A DNA stretch of 64,000 nucleotides from an uncultured Sulfitobacter sp. (GCA_947502265.1 CANMZB010000019.1:16204-80203), one strand, 5' to 3'. Shown: positions 17,922 through 27,760, counted from the first letter of the stretch. Notes: generated from the sequence alone by a model not told the origin. Numbers and translations are program-made.

Positions 17922-20489
17922 TTAGCCCAGCAAATCATACACCGTACCGTCAATCATCAGGTTGATCTCGTCTTGCGCCATCCCGTCGACCAGCGCCCAC
18001 AGGATCTGGCCCGTCGGTTTGTAGATAACAAAAGCCTCGGCCAGCCCTGCATCGCCCGCGTTATCCTTGAACGCCGCGTTGATCTGGAACTGGTCGGGCG
18101 TGGCAGTGTCATCGCCAAAAACCAGCGTATCACCATCGGCGCTGGTGTAATCCTGTATCCAGTCAGAGCCGTGATCGAAAATACCAAGATGGAAAAACCG
18201 GTCCGCACCGGCGCCGCCGTTGATCAGGTCATAGCCAAAGCCGCCGTTGATAAAATCATCCCCGTCGCCGCCAAAAATCATATCGCCAAGCGCACCACCG
18301 CTCAGGCGGTCGTCCCCCGCCCCCCCGATCAGCGTATCGGCCCCGAAACCGCCCACGATCACATCGTCGCCCGCATCACCGCGCAACTCGTCGTTGCCAT
18401 AGCCGCCGTGGATCGTGTCGTTGCCCGCGCCGCCGTAAATCACATCGCGCAGGTCGGTCTCATCGTCACCGCCGATGATCAGATCATCCCCCGCCCCCCC
18501 GATCAGCGTATCACTGCCCTGCCCGCCATAAATGGTGTCACTCAAAGCACCGCCCACCAGACGGTTGTTGCCCGCATCGCCTGTTAACACCAGCGGCGGG
18601 TCAACAGGGCTGTCGATCAACGGCGTCGCAACCGCAGTTTCGTATCGCGGGGTGATCGCGGTGCTGGTCAAAGCCTCTGTGTTGCCCTGCCCGTCGGTAT
18701 AATGCACCGTGGCGGCAATGGCGGTGCCTGCGTCGGCGGCCTCAAGGGTATAGTGCGCGCTGGTGGCCCCTGCGATGGGGCTGCCCCCGCGCAGCCATTG
18801 ATAGGACAAGCTGCCCAGCCCGTCCGCATCCTCCAGCGTGGTGGTGATCACATCCAGCTGCGCGCCGGGAACGGACGCACCGGCAAGGGTGACAGCGCCG
18901 GTGGGCAGATTGTTGATGTTGGCCACGGCTTGGGTTGCGGTGCTGGTAACGCGGGCCGAACCGGCGCTGGCGGTATAGGTGGCGCTGACACGGATCGCCG
19001 CCCCCACATCCGCCTGTTCCAGCACATAACTGCTGCTCGTGGCCCCCTCGATCACCACACCATCACGCAACCAACTGTAAGCGGAGGCGTCTGCAGGCTC
19101 TCCGAAAAGGCCGGTGATGCCGGTAAGGGACGCGGTGAGCGTGGCATTTTGCACCGCCTCGCCCCCAAGCGAGAGATCGGGCGTGATGTCCGCAAGGCTG
19201 CCCTGCAAATAGATCTCGCCGCCGTCCGCCAACACGACATGCCGGAAAACTCCGCTGCCGCTGACGGTTATGCCCGCGCGCGCGCCAGCATCCAGCCCGC
19301 CGATGTCGAGCGCATCGCGCCCGAATTCGAAATCATAGACGGTATCGCTGCCCATGTCCGGCTCCAGCACAAAGCGATCCGCACCGTCGCCCCCCCGCAG
19401 GGAATCGTTGCCCGCCCCTGCGCGCAGGGTGTCGTTGCCCGCACCCCCCAGCAGAAAATCATCCCCCGCCCCCCCATAAAGGACATCATTCCCGTCCTGG
19501 CCAAAAACTGTGTCGCCGCCCGCGCCGCCGTTCAGCGTATCGTCACCCGCGCCGCCCTGAAGCTGGTCATTGCCGGTGCCGCCCTCGATGTGGTCGTCGC
19601 CGTCCTGACCAAAGACCAGATCATCACCCGGTCCGGCCAGCAGCGTATCATTGCCCGCGCCGCCCTGTAGGGTGTCATCGCCCGACAGGCTTTCGATGCG
19701 GTCGCCCAGCACCGTGCCAAATATCGTTTCGCCGCCTTGGGTCGCGATGGCAGGGGTGTTGCCTTGGGGGGTGTAGCCCTCGATCTCGTAGCCGATATCG
19801 GCCAGCATCGCGAGGTCAAACGCGCCCGGAAGTTTGCGCGTGCCTGTCATCGTCACCGGATCGATCAACACCGCGCCGTCGTCAAAACCGGCTTCCACAT
19901 GGGCACCATCAGGCTCCAGCGGGACGGCATCGCCGCCGTTCACCGCCCGCGCGTTGGGACCGGTAAAGACGTCATCCACCACCAGCGCCCCAAAGGCGGG
20001 CGCGATGCCCAGCCCCAGAACATGACCGATCTCGTGCAGCACGGTTGTCAGCAGATCATTCTTACCATCCACCGGCCCATCCGGATCAAGGCTCCAGTCG
20101 CCGCGCAGATCAAGGGTGATGATCCCCGCCCATGGTTCAAAATCGGTGACGGCACCCGTGCCCCTGAAATCGTTGCTGACCCGCGCGCGAAAGACATCGC
20201 CCTGCGCATCCGTGCCCGCAAAACCGCCCCGCCCCAGCGAGGGAATATCGCGCGCACCGGCAAAGATCAGCAGATCGTCGATGTCTTCGCTCAGGGTGAT
20301 TGTCTCGCGCTGGTCCGCAACCGACGGATTGGAGATGCTGAACGTGGTGCCTGCACGCACGTCTTCAAAGTCGTCCCCGATCAGGCCCGACCAGATTCCG
20401 GCGGCGCGATCCATAACCGCACGCACAGCCGGATCATCGTAAAACCCCGCGTAATCAAACCGATAATCGAAGGCGATGCTGAAACTCAT
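17922..20489 (-). CDS. RTX protein A: leishmanolysin-like metalloprotease domain, RTX blocks, two Ig-like domains, common C-terminal tail
   Basis: An 855-residue secreted protein without a Sec signal. Residues about 1-260 form a zinc metalloprotease-like domain: HEIGH at 152-156, no histidine at the usual astacin/serralysin third position, but a distant GAHV (His197) after GPNARAVNGG, then DLAMLADIGYEI. This order is that of leishmanolysin (M8) relatives. RTX repeats, a DFEFG motif region and two Ig-like repeats (SYQWLRGGSPI) follow. The end is the RTX block plus tail (FFHLGIFDHGSDWIQDY ... [14 protein letters not shown] ... VYDLLG) shared with eight other proteins here. The start at 20489 has GAGGAG upstream. 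Protease activity is inferred, not certain. Confidence 0.85.
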   Translation of the reverse strand: MSFSIAFDYRFDYAGFYDDPAVRAVMDRAAGIWSGLIGDDFEDVRAGTTFSISNPSVADQRETITLSEDIDDLLIFAGARDIPSLGRGGFAGTDAQGDVFRARVSNDFRGTGAVTDFEPWAGIITLDLRGDWSLDPDGPVDGKNDLLTTVLHEIGHVLGLGIAPAFGALVVDDVFTGPNARAVNGGDAVPLEPDGAHVEAGFDDGAVLIDPVTMTGTRKLPGAFDLAMLADIGYEIEGYTPQGNTPAIATQGGETIFGTVLGDRIESLSGDDTLQGGAGNDTLLAGPGDDLVFGQDGDDHIEGGTGNDQLQGGAGDDTLNGGAGGDTVFGQDGNDVLYGGAGDDFLLGGAGNDTLRAGAGNDSLRGGDGADRFVLEPDMGSDTVYDFEFGRDALDIGGLDAGARAGITVSGSGVFRHVVLADGGEIYLQGSLADITPDLSLGGEAVQNATLTASLTGITGLFGEPADASAYSWLRDGVVIEGATSSSYVLEQADVGAAIRVSATYTASAGSARVTSTATQAVANINNLPTGAVTLAGASVPGAQLDVITTTLEDADGLGSLSYQWLRGGSPIAGATSAHYTLEAADAGTAIAATVHYTDGQGNTEALTSTAITPRYETAVATPLIDSPVDPPLVLTGDAGNNRLVGGALSDTIYGGQGSDTLIGGAGDDLIIGGDDETDLRDVIYGGAGNDTIHGGYGNDELRGDAGDDVIVGGFGADTLIGGAGDDRLSGGALGDMIFGGDGDDFINGGFGYDLINGGAGADRFFHLGIFDHGSDWIQDYTSADGDTLVFGDDTATPDQFQINAAFKDNAGDAGLAEAFVIYKPTGQILWALVDGMAQDEINLMIDGTVYDLLG

Positions 20490-20639
20490 ACAGCAGGTCT
20501 CCTCACACATGCTGCCAGACAGACAAGGGCGCGCAAATGCCCCCGTCCAGCACATGCCGGGACACCCGTTGATCCCGCCAGCGCTGTGCGCCATGCGGGA
20601 ACTCGCAGATGTTATTCAACCTGCGAAACGGGGCTAATT

Positions 20640-20670
20640 AAGGGCCGGAACCGGGTTAATTCTGGCCCTT
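20640..20670. other. Inverted repeat in the gap between two RTX genes
   Basis: AAGGGCC and GGCCCTT form a 7-base stem around a 17-base loop. It lies in the 326-base gap 20490-20815 between the stop of the 1699-residue RTX gene and the start of the protease-like RTX gene, both leftward. No U-run follows on either strand, so a terminator role is weak. Apart from this hairpin and the dispersed repeat at 20712-20819, I see nothing else in the gap. Confidence 0.35.
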
Positions 20671-20711
20671 TGTTCGTTCGAGACATTTCAAGTCGCCCCC
20701 GAAGCGACCTC

Positions 20712-20819
20712 AAGAGCGCCCTGCCTTAACCTTGACGCACCATATACCCAGCCACACCTTCAACGCTCTCGCGGCATTGGCGACAAGGGATGCCTCAGGT
20801 TAAAGGCGGGACGCTTTAG
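20712..20819 (+). repeat. Dispersed ~108-bp element, copy 1
   Basis: This stretch matches 27758-27865 closely along its whole length (shared ACACCTTC, ATTGGCGACAAG, GATGCCTCAGGTTAAAGG, GGGACGCTTTAG). Its two ends are imperfect inverted repeats of each other: AGAGCGCCCTGCCTTAA against TAAAGCGTCCCGCCTTTAA. The right end supplies the TAA stop codon (20816-20818) of the leftward 1699-residue RTX gene. It behaves like a small non-coding mobile or palindromic unit. Confidence 0.7.
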
Positions 20820-23800
20820 GCCAGCAGATCGAAGACTTCTGTGCCGATGCGGATGTTCAACTCTGCCTCGGCGTCACCGTCAATCAATGCCCAAAGCAGA
20901 TTGCCGCTGGGCCGGTGGGTGATGAAAACTTCTTCGATATCGGCGGCACCTGCGTTCGGCGTGTTGGTCCGCTGCACCAGAAACTGCTGCGCGCTGGCCT
21001 GTCCGCCGTAATACAGCACATCACCCTCGGCCGAGGAATAATCCTGAATCCAGTCGGACCCGTGATCGGCAATGCCAAGGTGGAAAAACTGGTCCGCCCC
21101 CGCGCCGCCGTTCACACGGTCATAGCCAAAGCCGCCGTTGATGAAATCATCGCCATCGTTGCCAAACAGCACGTCCCCGAAGGCCGATCCGGTCAGCACA
21201 TCATCGCCGCCCTGCCCCTCCAACGTGTCAGAGCCAAAGCCGCCCGCGATGGTGTCGTTGCCATTGCCCCCCGCAACGTTGTCATTGCCATAGCCCGCAT
21301 CAATCACATCGTCGCCATCGCCGCCAAAGATCACATCACGGCGGTCGTTGGCAGAGGCCCCCCCCATGATCACGTCATCACCGTCGCCCCCGTTAAGAGT
21401 GTCCGCACCGTCACCGCCCAGCAGCGTATCATCGCCGCCATTGCCCAAAAGCCGGTCGTTGCCGCCCGCCCCGCTCAGCCGGTCATTGCCCTCCCCGCCG
21501 CGCAGGGTGTTGTCACCCGCATCGCCAAAAAGCGTGAGACCAACGGGTTCAACAGGCATCACCGGCTCTTCCGGCTCCTCGGGTTCAACAGCGGTGGCCG
21601 CGCGCAACAGCTCCACCGTAGCCGAGCGCACCTCTTCGGCATTGCCATAGCCGTCGGTAAAAGTGCCGCGCACGGACAGTTGTTTTTCAACATCGGCGGC
21701 CCCCAGAGTATAGCTGGTGGCGGTCTGGCCGCTCACGGCCACGCCATCGCGATACCACTGGTAAGAAATCGTGCCGACACCGTCATCATCCGCAATCGCC
21801 GGATCCAGTATGAGGGTTTCCCCCAGCAGCAGATCACCATTGAGGATCAGACTGCCGGTGGCCGGATCGTTGACGTTGGCAACAGGACCGGACTGGCGCG
21901 AGACCAGCTTTTCGGCTTTGCCTTCCCCGTCGGTATAGGTGATCTCGACCGTGATAAAGTTGCCCACGTCTGCCTGGGTCAGCGTGTATTCCGGCCCCAC
22001 CGCGCTTTCGATCGGCAGGCCGCCGCGCACCCAGTGGTAGCTGAAGGCGCCCAACCCGTCCTCGTCCGAAATGTCTGCGGTGCTGACCGAAAGGGTCTGG
22101 TCCTCTGCTGCAGAGCCGCTGATCACCAGCTCGCCCAAAGGCGCATCGTTAAGGTTTTCAATCGCCGCCGTGGGCGCGCTGGTCAGGGCGTTGCCGTCAT
22201 AGGCCACCCGCACGGTGATCTGCGCACCGGTGTCGGCCTGCGTCAGCACATAGCTTGCATCGGTCGCCCCGTTGATTGCCTGCCCGTCACGCTGCCACTG
22301 GTAGGTGACGTTCAAAGGCGTTTGCCCGAAAAGGGTGGTGGCCCCGTTCAACGTAACGTTCAGCGTGGCATCCTCGGTCGGCGCACCGGTAACAACCAGA
22401 TTGTCCGCGCCCGCGCCGATGTTGCCAAACAGCATAATACTGCCGCCGTCCGCCAGAACAACTTCCTGACCGCCCGCCACGGCGGTGGTCACGATCCCCG
22501 ACACCTGCGCCGCACTCAGACCCGAAATATCCAGACCGTCGGTGCCGAATTCGAAATCACGCACGGTGTCGCTGCCCATGCGGGCACCCAGCACAAACAT
22601 ATCCGCGCCCGCGCCGCCGGTCATATCGTCATTGCCCGCGCCGCCCTCCAGCGTATCGTCACCCGCCCCGCCACGCAGCACGTCATTGCCCGCGCCGCCG
22701 CTCAGCAGGTCATCGGTGCTGCGACCGCTGATGGTATCGTCACCCGCCAGCCCGTCAACGGTGGTGTTGTCGGCCGTCACGCTCAGCGCGTCATCCCCGT
22801 TGGTGGCCGCATTGCGTGCCTGTACCAGCGGGGTGCCAATGCGCGCCTTAAGCTGCGCGATGGTAAAGCTTTGGCCGTCGGCAAACATCACCTGTTCGAT
22901 CGCGCCCGCGTGGGTGCCCGCATAGCTGTTGGCCAGCGCCACGGAATCATTTGTCGTACCGAAATCAATCAAAAGCGCATCGGCACCCTGTTTCCTGATG
23001 CTGGCGTTCGCGACGGTATAGCCTTCGATGACCACCGTATCGGCGCCGCCCGATGTCTCGCCCAGATCGTTGAACGTGTCACGCCCGTCACCGGCATGAT
23101 AGATATAGGTGTCGCCGCCCGCACCGCCCGACAACAGATCCCCGTCGCCTTCGCCCCCGATCAGCGTGTCGTTGCCGCCATACCCGAACAGGTTGTTGGC
23201 CTGTGTATTGCCGCGCAGCAGATCTCCGAACTCCGAGCCGTGGGCATATTCGATGTTCAGCAATGTATCGGTATACCCCAGACCGTCCGATGCGATCCCG
23301 GCCAGCAGATCGACCTCGACCCCAGCAGTGGAATTGAGATAGCGCACCACGTCGCCCGCCCCCGCCCCGCCGTCCAGCGTATCAGTGCCGATTTCACCCC
23401 AGAGCTGGTCATTGCCATCGCCCCCCGACAGGCTGTCGCTGCCGTCACCCCCCAGTAGAATGTCCGCGCCGTCAGCCCCGAAAATGGTATCATTGCCGGA
23501 AAATCCGAACAGGCGGTTGTCATCGCTATTGCCGGTGATCGCGTCCGCATGCTCCGAGCCGTGTACGTTTTCGATGCTGCGCAGGGTATCGGTTGCACCC
23601 GAACCATCGGTGGCGCTGCCTGCCGTCAGGTCCACCGTCACGCCGCGCGCGTCCTCGCGGTAGCGTATCAGATCCGAGCCATCACCGCCGTCGATGGTAT
23701 CGGCCCCCGCCTCGCCCCAGATTTCGTCGTCGCCCGCGCCCCCGTTCAGGCTGTCGTCACCTTCACCGCCCAGAATAACGTCATCCCCGCCCAGGGCGGA

Positions 23801-25915
23801 GATCGTGTCGTTGCCGCCAAAACCGAACAAACGGTTTTCTGTGCTGGAGCCTACGATGTTGTCGCTGTTGGCCGAGGCATGCAGGTCCTCGATGTTGATC
23901 AGCGTGTCGGTGGTGCCATGACCATCGCGCACCACCCCCGTAGTGAGGTTCGCATTGACCGATCCGGGGGCCTTGAGATAACGCGCCACATCGCGCCCGC
24001 CCGCGCCGTCGATGGTGTCGTTGCCTTCCTCGCCCCAGATTTCATCGTCGCCCGCGCCGCCGTTGATGGAATCATCCCCCTCGCCCGCAAGAATGATGTT
24101 ATCGCCGCCTGCGCCGCTGACGGTGTCGTTGCCCGCATAGGCAACAAGCCGGTTTTCAACGCCGTCACCCCGGATCACATCGGCAAAGTCGGTGCCATGT
24201 ACGCCTTCGATGCTGGTCAGCCGGTCGATGTGGCCGAAACCGTCAATCACCTCGCCCGCGGCCAGATCGGCCACGATGCCGTTGCCGCCGCCCTCGGCAA
24301 GGTAATCCTCACCGTAGTGGACAAAATCATTGCCCGCGCCGCCGTCGATGATGTCGGCCCCGCCCAGACCCCAGAAATCATTATCCTCGGCGCTGCCGGT
24401 GATGTGGTCCACAAAGATCGTGCCGCGTACCTGATCAATGTTGATCAGCGTATCGGTGTCGCCAAAGGTGTCCGTCGCCACTCCGGTAGAAAGGTTGACG
24501 ACTGCACCTTGGGTGCCGCGCTCCAGAAGGCCGGTCTCATAGTTGACCTGCCCGATCAGCACCTCGTCGTCGTAAACGACAGTATCGCCGGTGCCGGTGC
24601 CGCCGTTGATCGTGTCGTTGCCCTGAAATCCAACGTACCATTCCAGCTCCTGATGGCGCAGGTTGCCGCCCGTCAGCACATCGTCATAGGCCGATCCGTT
24701 GACTTCGAGGAAATACAGCGCGCCGCTGAAATCGGTTCGCATGCCCTCGGAGGTCGCGATGCCGGTGGCAAGGTTTACGTTAACCGCGCTGTCGGTGCGA
24801 AACACGATATGGTGGCCATAACGCGTACCCTCGGAGCCGGTACCGGTGATGGTTTTCGTGCCGCGCCCGTCGATCACAATGGTGTCGCGCGCATCTTCCA
24901 CGGTGGTGCCGACGCGCACGGTATCGTTGCCAGCGCCGGTAAAGATCAGGTTGTCCCCGTCCAGCCCGTCAATAAGGTCATCGCCGTCGCGCCCGAACAA
25001 GCGGTCGTTCTGGATCCGGTTGGAGCCGATGATCGTGTCATCAAGATCGGTCGCAAAGACATATTCGACGTTGATCAGCGTGTCGGTGGTGCCAAAGGTG
25101 TCGGTCGCGGTGCCGGTGTCAAGGTTGACCGAAACCCCCCGCGTACCGGTTTCAAGGAAATAGGCGATCTGGTCGAGCCCATCACCGCCGTTGATCGTAT
25201 CCGCCCCCGCGCCGCCCACCAGCGTGTCAGCGCCGCCTGCACCGTTAAGATTATCCGCACCGCTGCGGCCCAAAATCAGGTTGTTGTCCGCATTGCCCAG
25301 AAACACATCATCCGCATTCGAGCCGTAAACCTGCTCGATCCCGATCAGCACATCGGCGTTGCCGAAGGTATCAACCGCGCTGCCAGCGGCCAGATCCACG
25401 GACACACCGCGCGGGCCGGTTTCGAGGAAATAGGCAACCTGATCGTTCGTCCCTGCGCCCCCGTCCAGCGTATCCTTGCCCGCGCCGCCCACCAGCGTGT
25501 CATTGCCGCTGCCGCCCCTGATGGCGTCATTGCCGGCGCGCCCGAACAAAAGATCCCCCGCGCCGTCGCGCCCGGTGATCACATCATTGCGGTTGGTGCC
25601 GTAGACCCGCTCGATCCCGCGCAGCAGATCGGGGTTGCCGAAACTGTCTATGGCCGTGCCCGCCTGCAAGTCCACGGTCACGCCATGCGGACCACCATCG
25701 CTTGAATACAAAACCTCGTCGATGCCCGCGCCGCCATCAAGCGTATCCGCCCCCGCGCCGCCAATCAGCACATCGTTACCGGCCCCCCCGTTCAGCGCAT
25801 CCGCCTGCCCCAGTCCGATCAGCGTGTCGTTACCGCCAAACCCGTTGAGGATGTCAGCAGTATTGTTGCCACCAACCAGAGAGTCATTCGAAGGGGTGCC
25901 GTTTTTCGTGACCAT
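20816..25915 (-). CDS. RTX protein B: 1699-residue giant repeat protein with common tail
   Basis: The N-terminal two thirds (about 1-1050) alternate RTX nonapeptides with a linker of about 100 residues (VSVDLAAGSAVDTFGNADVL, then I-EQVYGSNADD), repeated roughly nine times. A module like the middle of protein A follows (MGSDTVRDFEFGTDGLDISGL), then three Ig-like repeats with DEDGLGAFSYHW-type calcium sites, a Pro/Glu linker (EPEEPEEPVMPVEP), and the shared RTX block and tail ending VFDLLA. No Sec signal is present. The protein is probably exported by a type I system and folds on calcium binding at the surface as an adhesin or matrix protein. AGGAAAT precedes the start at 25915, and a 31-codon gene ends 12 bases upstream. 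The stop codon lies in a dispersed repeat. Confidence 0.9.
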   Translation of the reverse strand: MVTKNGTPSNDSLVGGNNTADILNGFGGNDTLIGLGQADALNGGAGNDVLIGGAGADTLDGGAGIDEVLYSSDGGPHGVTVDLQAGTAIDSFGNPDLLRGIERVYGTNRNDVITGRDGAGDLLFGRAGNDAIRGGSGNDTLVGGAGKDTLDGGAGTNDQVAYFLETGPRGVSVDLAAGSAVDTFGNADVLIGIEQVYGSNADDVFLGNADNNLILGRSGADNLNGAGGADTLVGGAGADTINGGDGLDQIAYFLETGTRGVSVNLDTGTATDTFGTTDTLINVEYVFATDLDDTIIGSNRIQNDRLFGRDGDDLIDGLDGDNLIFTGAGNDTVRVGTTVEDARDTIVIDGRGTKTITGTGSEGTRYGHHIVFRTDSAVNVNLATGIATSEGMRTDFSGALYFLEVNGSAYDDVLTGGNLRHQELEWYVGFQGNDTINGGTGTGDTVVYDDEVLIGQVNYETGLLERGTQGAVVNLSTGVATDTFGDTDTLINIDQVRGTIFVDHITGSAEDNDFWGLGGADIIDGGAGNDFVHYGEDYLAEGGGNGIVADLAAGEVIDGFGHIDRLTSIEGVHGTDFADVIRGDGVENRLVAYAGNDTVSGAGGDNIILAGEGDDSINGGAGDDEIWGEEGNDTIDGAGGRDVARYLKAPGSVNANLTTGVVRDGHGTTDTLINIEDLHASANSDNIVGSSTENRLFGFGGNDTISALGGDDVILGGEGDDSLNGGAGDDEIWGEAGADTIDGGDGSDLIRYREDARGVTVDLTAGSATDGSGATDTLRSIENVHGSEHADAITGNSDDNRLFGFSGNDTIFGADGADILLGGDGSDSLSGGDGNDQLWGEIGTDTLDGGAGAGDVVRYLNSTAGVEVDLLAGIASDGLGYTDTLLNIEYAHGSEFGDLLRGNTQANNLFGYGGNDTLIGGEGDGDLLSGGAGGDTYIYHAGDGRDTFNDLGETSGGADTVVIEGYTVANASIRKQGADALLIDFGTTNDSVALANSYAGTHAGAIEQVMFADGQSFTIAQLKARIGTPLVQARNAATNGDDALSVTADNTTVDGLAGDDTISGRSTDDLLSGGAGNDVLRGGAGDDTLEGGAGNDDMTGGAGADMFVLGARMGSDTVRDFEFGTDGLDISGLSAAQVSGIVTTAVAGGQEVVLADGGSIMLFGNIGAGADNLVVTGAPTEDATLNVTLNGATTLFGQTPLNVTYQWQRDGQAINGATDASYVLTQADTGAQITVRVAYDGNALTSAPTAAIENLNDAPLGELVISGSAAEDQTLSVSTADISDEDGLGAFSYHWVRGGLPIESAVGPEYTLTQADVGNFITVEITYTDGEGKAEKLVSRQSGPVANVNDPATGSLILNGDLLLGETLILDPAIADDDGVGTISYQWYRDGVAVSGQTATSYTLGAADVEKQLSVRGTFTDGYGNAEEVRSATVELLRAATAVEPEEPEEPVMPVEPVGLTLFGDAGDNTLRGGEGNDRLSGAGGNDRLLGNGGDDTLLGGDGADTLNGGDGDDVIMGGASANDRRDVIFGGDGDDVIDAGYGNDNVAGGNGNDTIAGGFGSDTLEGQGGDDVLTGSAFGDVLFGNDGDDFINGGFGYDRVNGGAGADQFFHLGIADHGSDWIQDYSSAEGDVLYYGGQASAQQFLVQRTNTPNAGAADIEEVFITHRPSGNLLWALIDGDAEAELNIRIGTEVFDLLA

Positions 25916-25927
25916 GGATATTTCCTG

Positions 25928-26023
25928 TTAATATAATTCTGTGCGCGTCAGTGCCCCGCCATCGGGACCAAAGCCATACGGACCAAAACCATCGGGACCG
26001 CGGCTGAAATCTATAAACCCCAT
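25928..26023 (-). CDS. Possible 31-residue Gly/Pro-rich peptide upstream of RTX gene B
   Basis: A short frame ATG (26023) to TAA (25928) encodes 31 residues, of which the centre is GPDGFGPYGFGPDGG, a near-perfect GP(D/Y)GFG repeat. AGGAATAGGT lies before its ATG. Its stop codon abuts the AGGAAAT ribosome site of the 1699-residue RTX gene, which starts 12 bases later, as in an operon. It could be a small secreted or structural peptide or a translational leader. It is too short to prove by eye. The rest of the 354-base gap 25916-26269 is AT-rich and must hold two divergent promoters. Confidence 0.45.
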   Translation of the reverse strand: MGFIDFSRGPDGFGPYGFGPDGGALTRTELY

Positions 26024-26269
26024 ACAGTGACCTATTCCTGGCCACTTTTATGTTTCTTTTGTGGTCATATATCAAAATCGTCAAAATTTCCCTAGCGATT
26101 TACCGCGCTACCCTGCTGTTTGCGCTTATCCGGTCTTGATCCGTGCAATTTTACGCAAAGCTGATGCGTATTGAAAACAAGAGCCGCCAAAGCGCCGCAT
26201 TTGCGCGCCAGCGCCGGTCATAGCCCTCTCCCATCCTCGTTGTCGGGGTATATCTTTGGGGGATATGGC

Positions 26270-27760
26270 ATGGACGGGTTTCGGCTGACGGGATTTCTCG
26301 CGGCACCTGAAGATTACAGCCTGACGGGGCTGTCGCTTTTGGAGATGTTCACACTCAACGGTGAGGAATGGCTGGTTGCGGGCTCTGCCGCAAGCGGCGC
26401 AGTGAACCGCATCGCCGTGGATGGCAGCTTTGCGGTGCACGACGTAAGCTGGAGCGCGCAGGACGGAGCGGGGGTGCCGCTGTCGGGGGGGGTGTGCGTC
26501 GACATGGGCGGACAGGAAACGCTGATCGGCTTTGACCGGATGAGCGCACGCGTCACCCTACAACAGATGGACAGCGCGGGCCGTCTGGCCACCCCGGCCT
26601 TTCTGCGCCTCGACAGCGGCGCGGCGGTGCAGGCCACACAGATGAGCGCCTTCGAGATGAATGGCGCCGCGTGGCTGGTGGGCGTGGATACCGGCCACGA
26701 CGGCATCAGCCTTTACCGGCTGGGGCAGGACTGGAGCGTGACCCGCACGGGCGGGGCCACCGACACGGCCAAGTCCCACGCCGCCCATGTCTCCGACACC
26801 ATAACGGTCGAGGTGAGCGGCACCCATTACACCGTCACCGCCTCGGCCCATGAAAACGGCATGACCAGCTACAGCGTCAGCGACGATGGCAGCCTGCGGA
26901 TGGTCGACAGCATCGGCACCCGTGACGGGCTGTGGTCCACCGGCCTTGTGGATCTGACAGCCGTCGAGGTGGGCGGGCAGACCTATTTGATCGGCGTCGG
27001 CGCACAAAGCGGCACGCTGGCAGCGGTACGCCTCAACCCCGCAGGGGTGTTCTTTGTCGCCGACATCGAGATAGACGACCGCGACAGCCGCTTTGCAGGC
27101 GTGGGCGCAGTCGAAACCTTCGCGGCACAGGGGCGCGATTTCGTGATCGTGGGCGGCACCGACGGCGGCATCTCGATGTTCGAACTGTTGCCGGGCGGCA
27201 CCTTCTTTCACCACATGAACGCGGTGCAGACCAACGATTGGGACATCGGCACCATCACGCAGATCACCGCCCATGTCAGTGGTGACACCGTGCAGGTGTT
27301 TCTGGCGGGTGCGGGCGATGGCGGGTTGGCACAGCTAAGCCTGTCGCTGGAAGATCTCGGCACCCGCTGGACGGGCAGCGGTAGCGCGGATGTGTACAGC
27401 GGATCGGCGGGCCACGACATGATCATGGGCGGCGGCGGCAACGACCGGCTGAACGGGGGTGCCGGCGACGATGTGATCCACGCAGGCACCGGCGCGGACC
27501 GCCTGACAGGGGGGGCGGGCGCGGATGTCTTTGTCTTTACCGCCGATGGCCGCGCCGACCGGATCGAGGACTTCGAGCGGGGCGTGGACCGGATTGACCT
27601 GTCGGACTGGGGGATGCTTTATCATATCTCCAGCCTCCGGATCAGCGGGCGCAATGATGGTGCCACAATCCGCTTTCAGGACGAAGTGCTGCGCCTGATC
27701 AGCGCCGACGGCACCCGCATCGACGCAGATGATCTCTCTCAGGACGACTTTATATTCTAG
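26270..27760 (+). CDS. Predicted beta-propeller protein with short RTX block and own C-terminal signal
   Basis: A 496-residue protein. Residues about 10-365 contain roughly seven repeats of about 50 residues with the pattern YLIGVGAQSGTLAAVRLNPAG or FVIVGGTDGGISMFELLPGG, as in WD40/YVTN-like propellers. A short RTX block follows (MGGGGNDRLNGGAGDDVIHAG), then ADVFVFTADGRADRIEDFERG and an ending in DDFIF, a classical type I secretion terminus. It lacks the tail shared by the nine other RTX proteins. I chose ATG 26270 because GGGGGA lies just upstream and the reading before it is not conserved-looking. Its stop TAG lies at the end of a dispersed repeat. Confidence 0.8.
   Translation: MDGFRLTGFLAAPEDYSLTGLSLLEMFTLNGEEWLVAGSAASGAVNRIAVDGSFAVHDVSWSAQDGAGVPLSGGVCVDMGGQETLIGFDRMSARVTLQQMDSAGRLATPAFLRLDSGAAVQATQMSAFEMNGAAWLVGVDTGHDGISLYRLGQDWSVTRTGGATDTAKSHAAHVSDTITVEVSGTHYTVTASAHENGMTSYSVSDDGSLRMVDSIGTRDGLWSTGLVDLTAVEVGGQTYLIGVGAQSGTLAAVRLNPAGVFFVADIEIDDRDSRFAGVGAVETFAAQGRDFVIVGGTDGGISMFELLPGGTFFHHMNAVQTNDWDIGTITQITAHVSGDTVQVFLAGAGDGGLAQLSLSLEDLGTRWTGSGSADVYSGSAGHDMIMGGGGNDRLNGGAGDDVIHAGTGADRLTGGAGADVFVFTADGRADRIEDFERGVDRIDLSDWGMLYHISSLRISGRNDGATIRFQDEVLRLISADGTRIDADDLSQDDFIF

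Noticed and set aside
18190..19700. Dense short direct repeats that could suggest a CRISPR array
   Set aside because: The period is 27 bases or multiples and stays in frame with GGxGxDxLx codons. They are RTX coding repeats, without constant repeats and unique spacers.
20915..23458. An 847-codon open frame on the plus strand opposite the giant RTX gene
   Set aside because: It is the mirror of GC-rich RTX codons: long runs of Ala/Val/Ile with AAxxxV-type repetition and no start signal. The same artefact occurs opposite all RTX genes (for example 23549-25705, 37799-39223 and 43122-44891).
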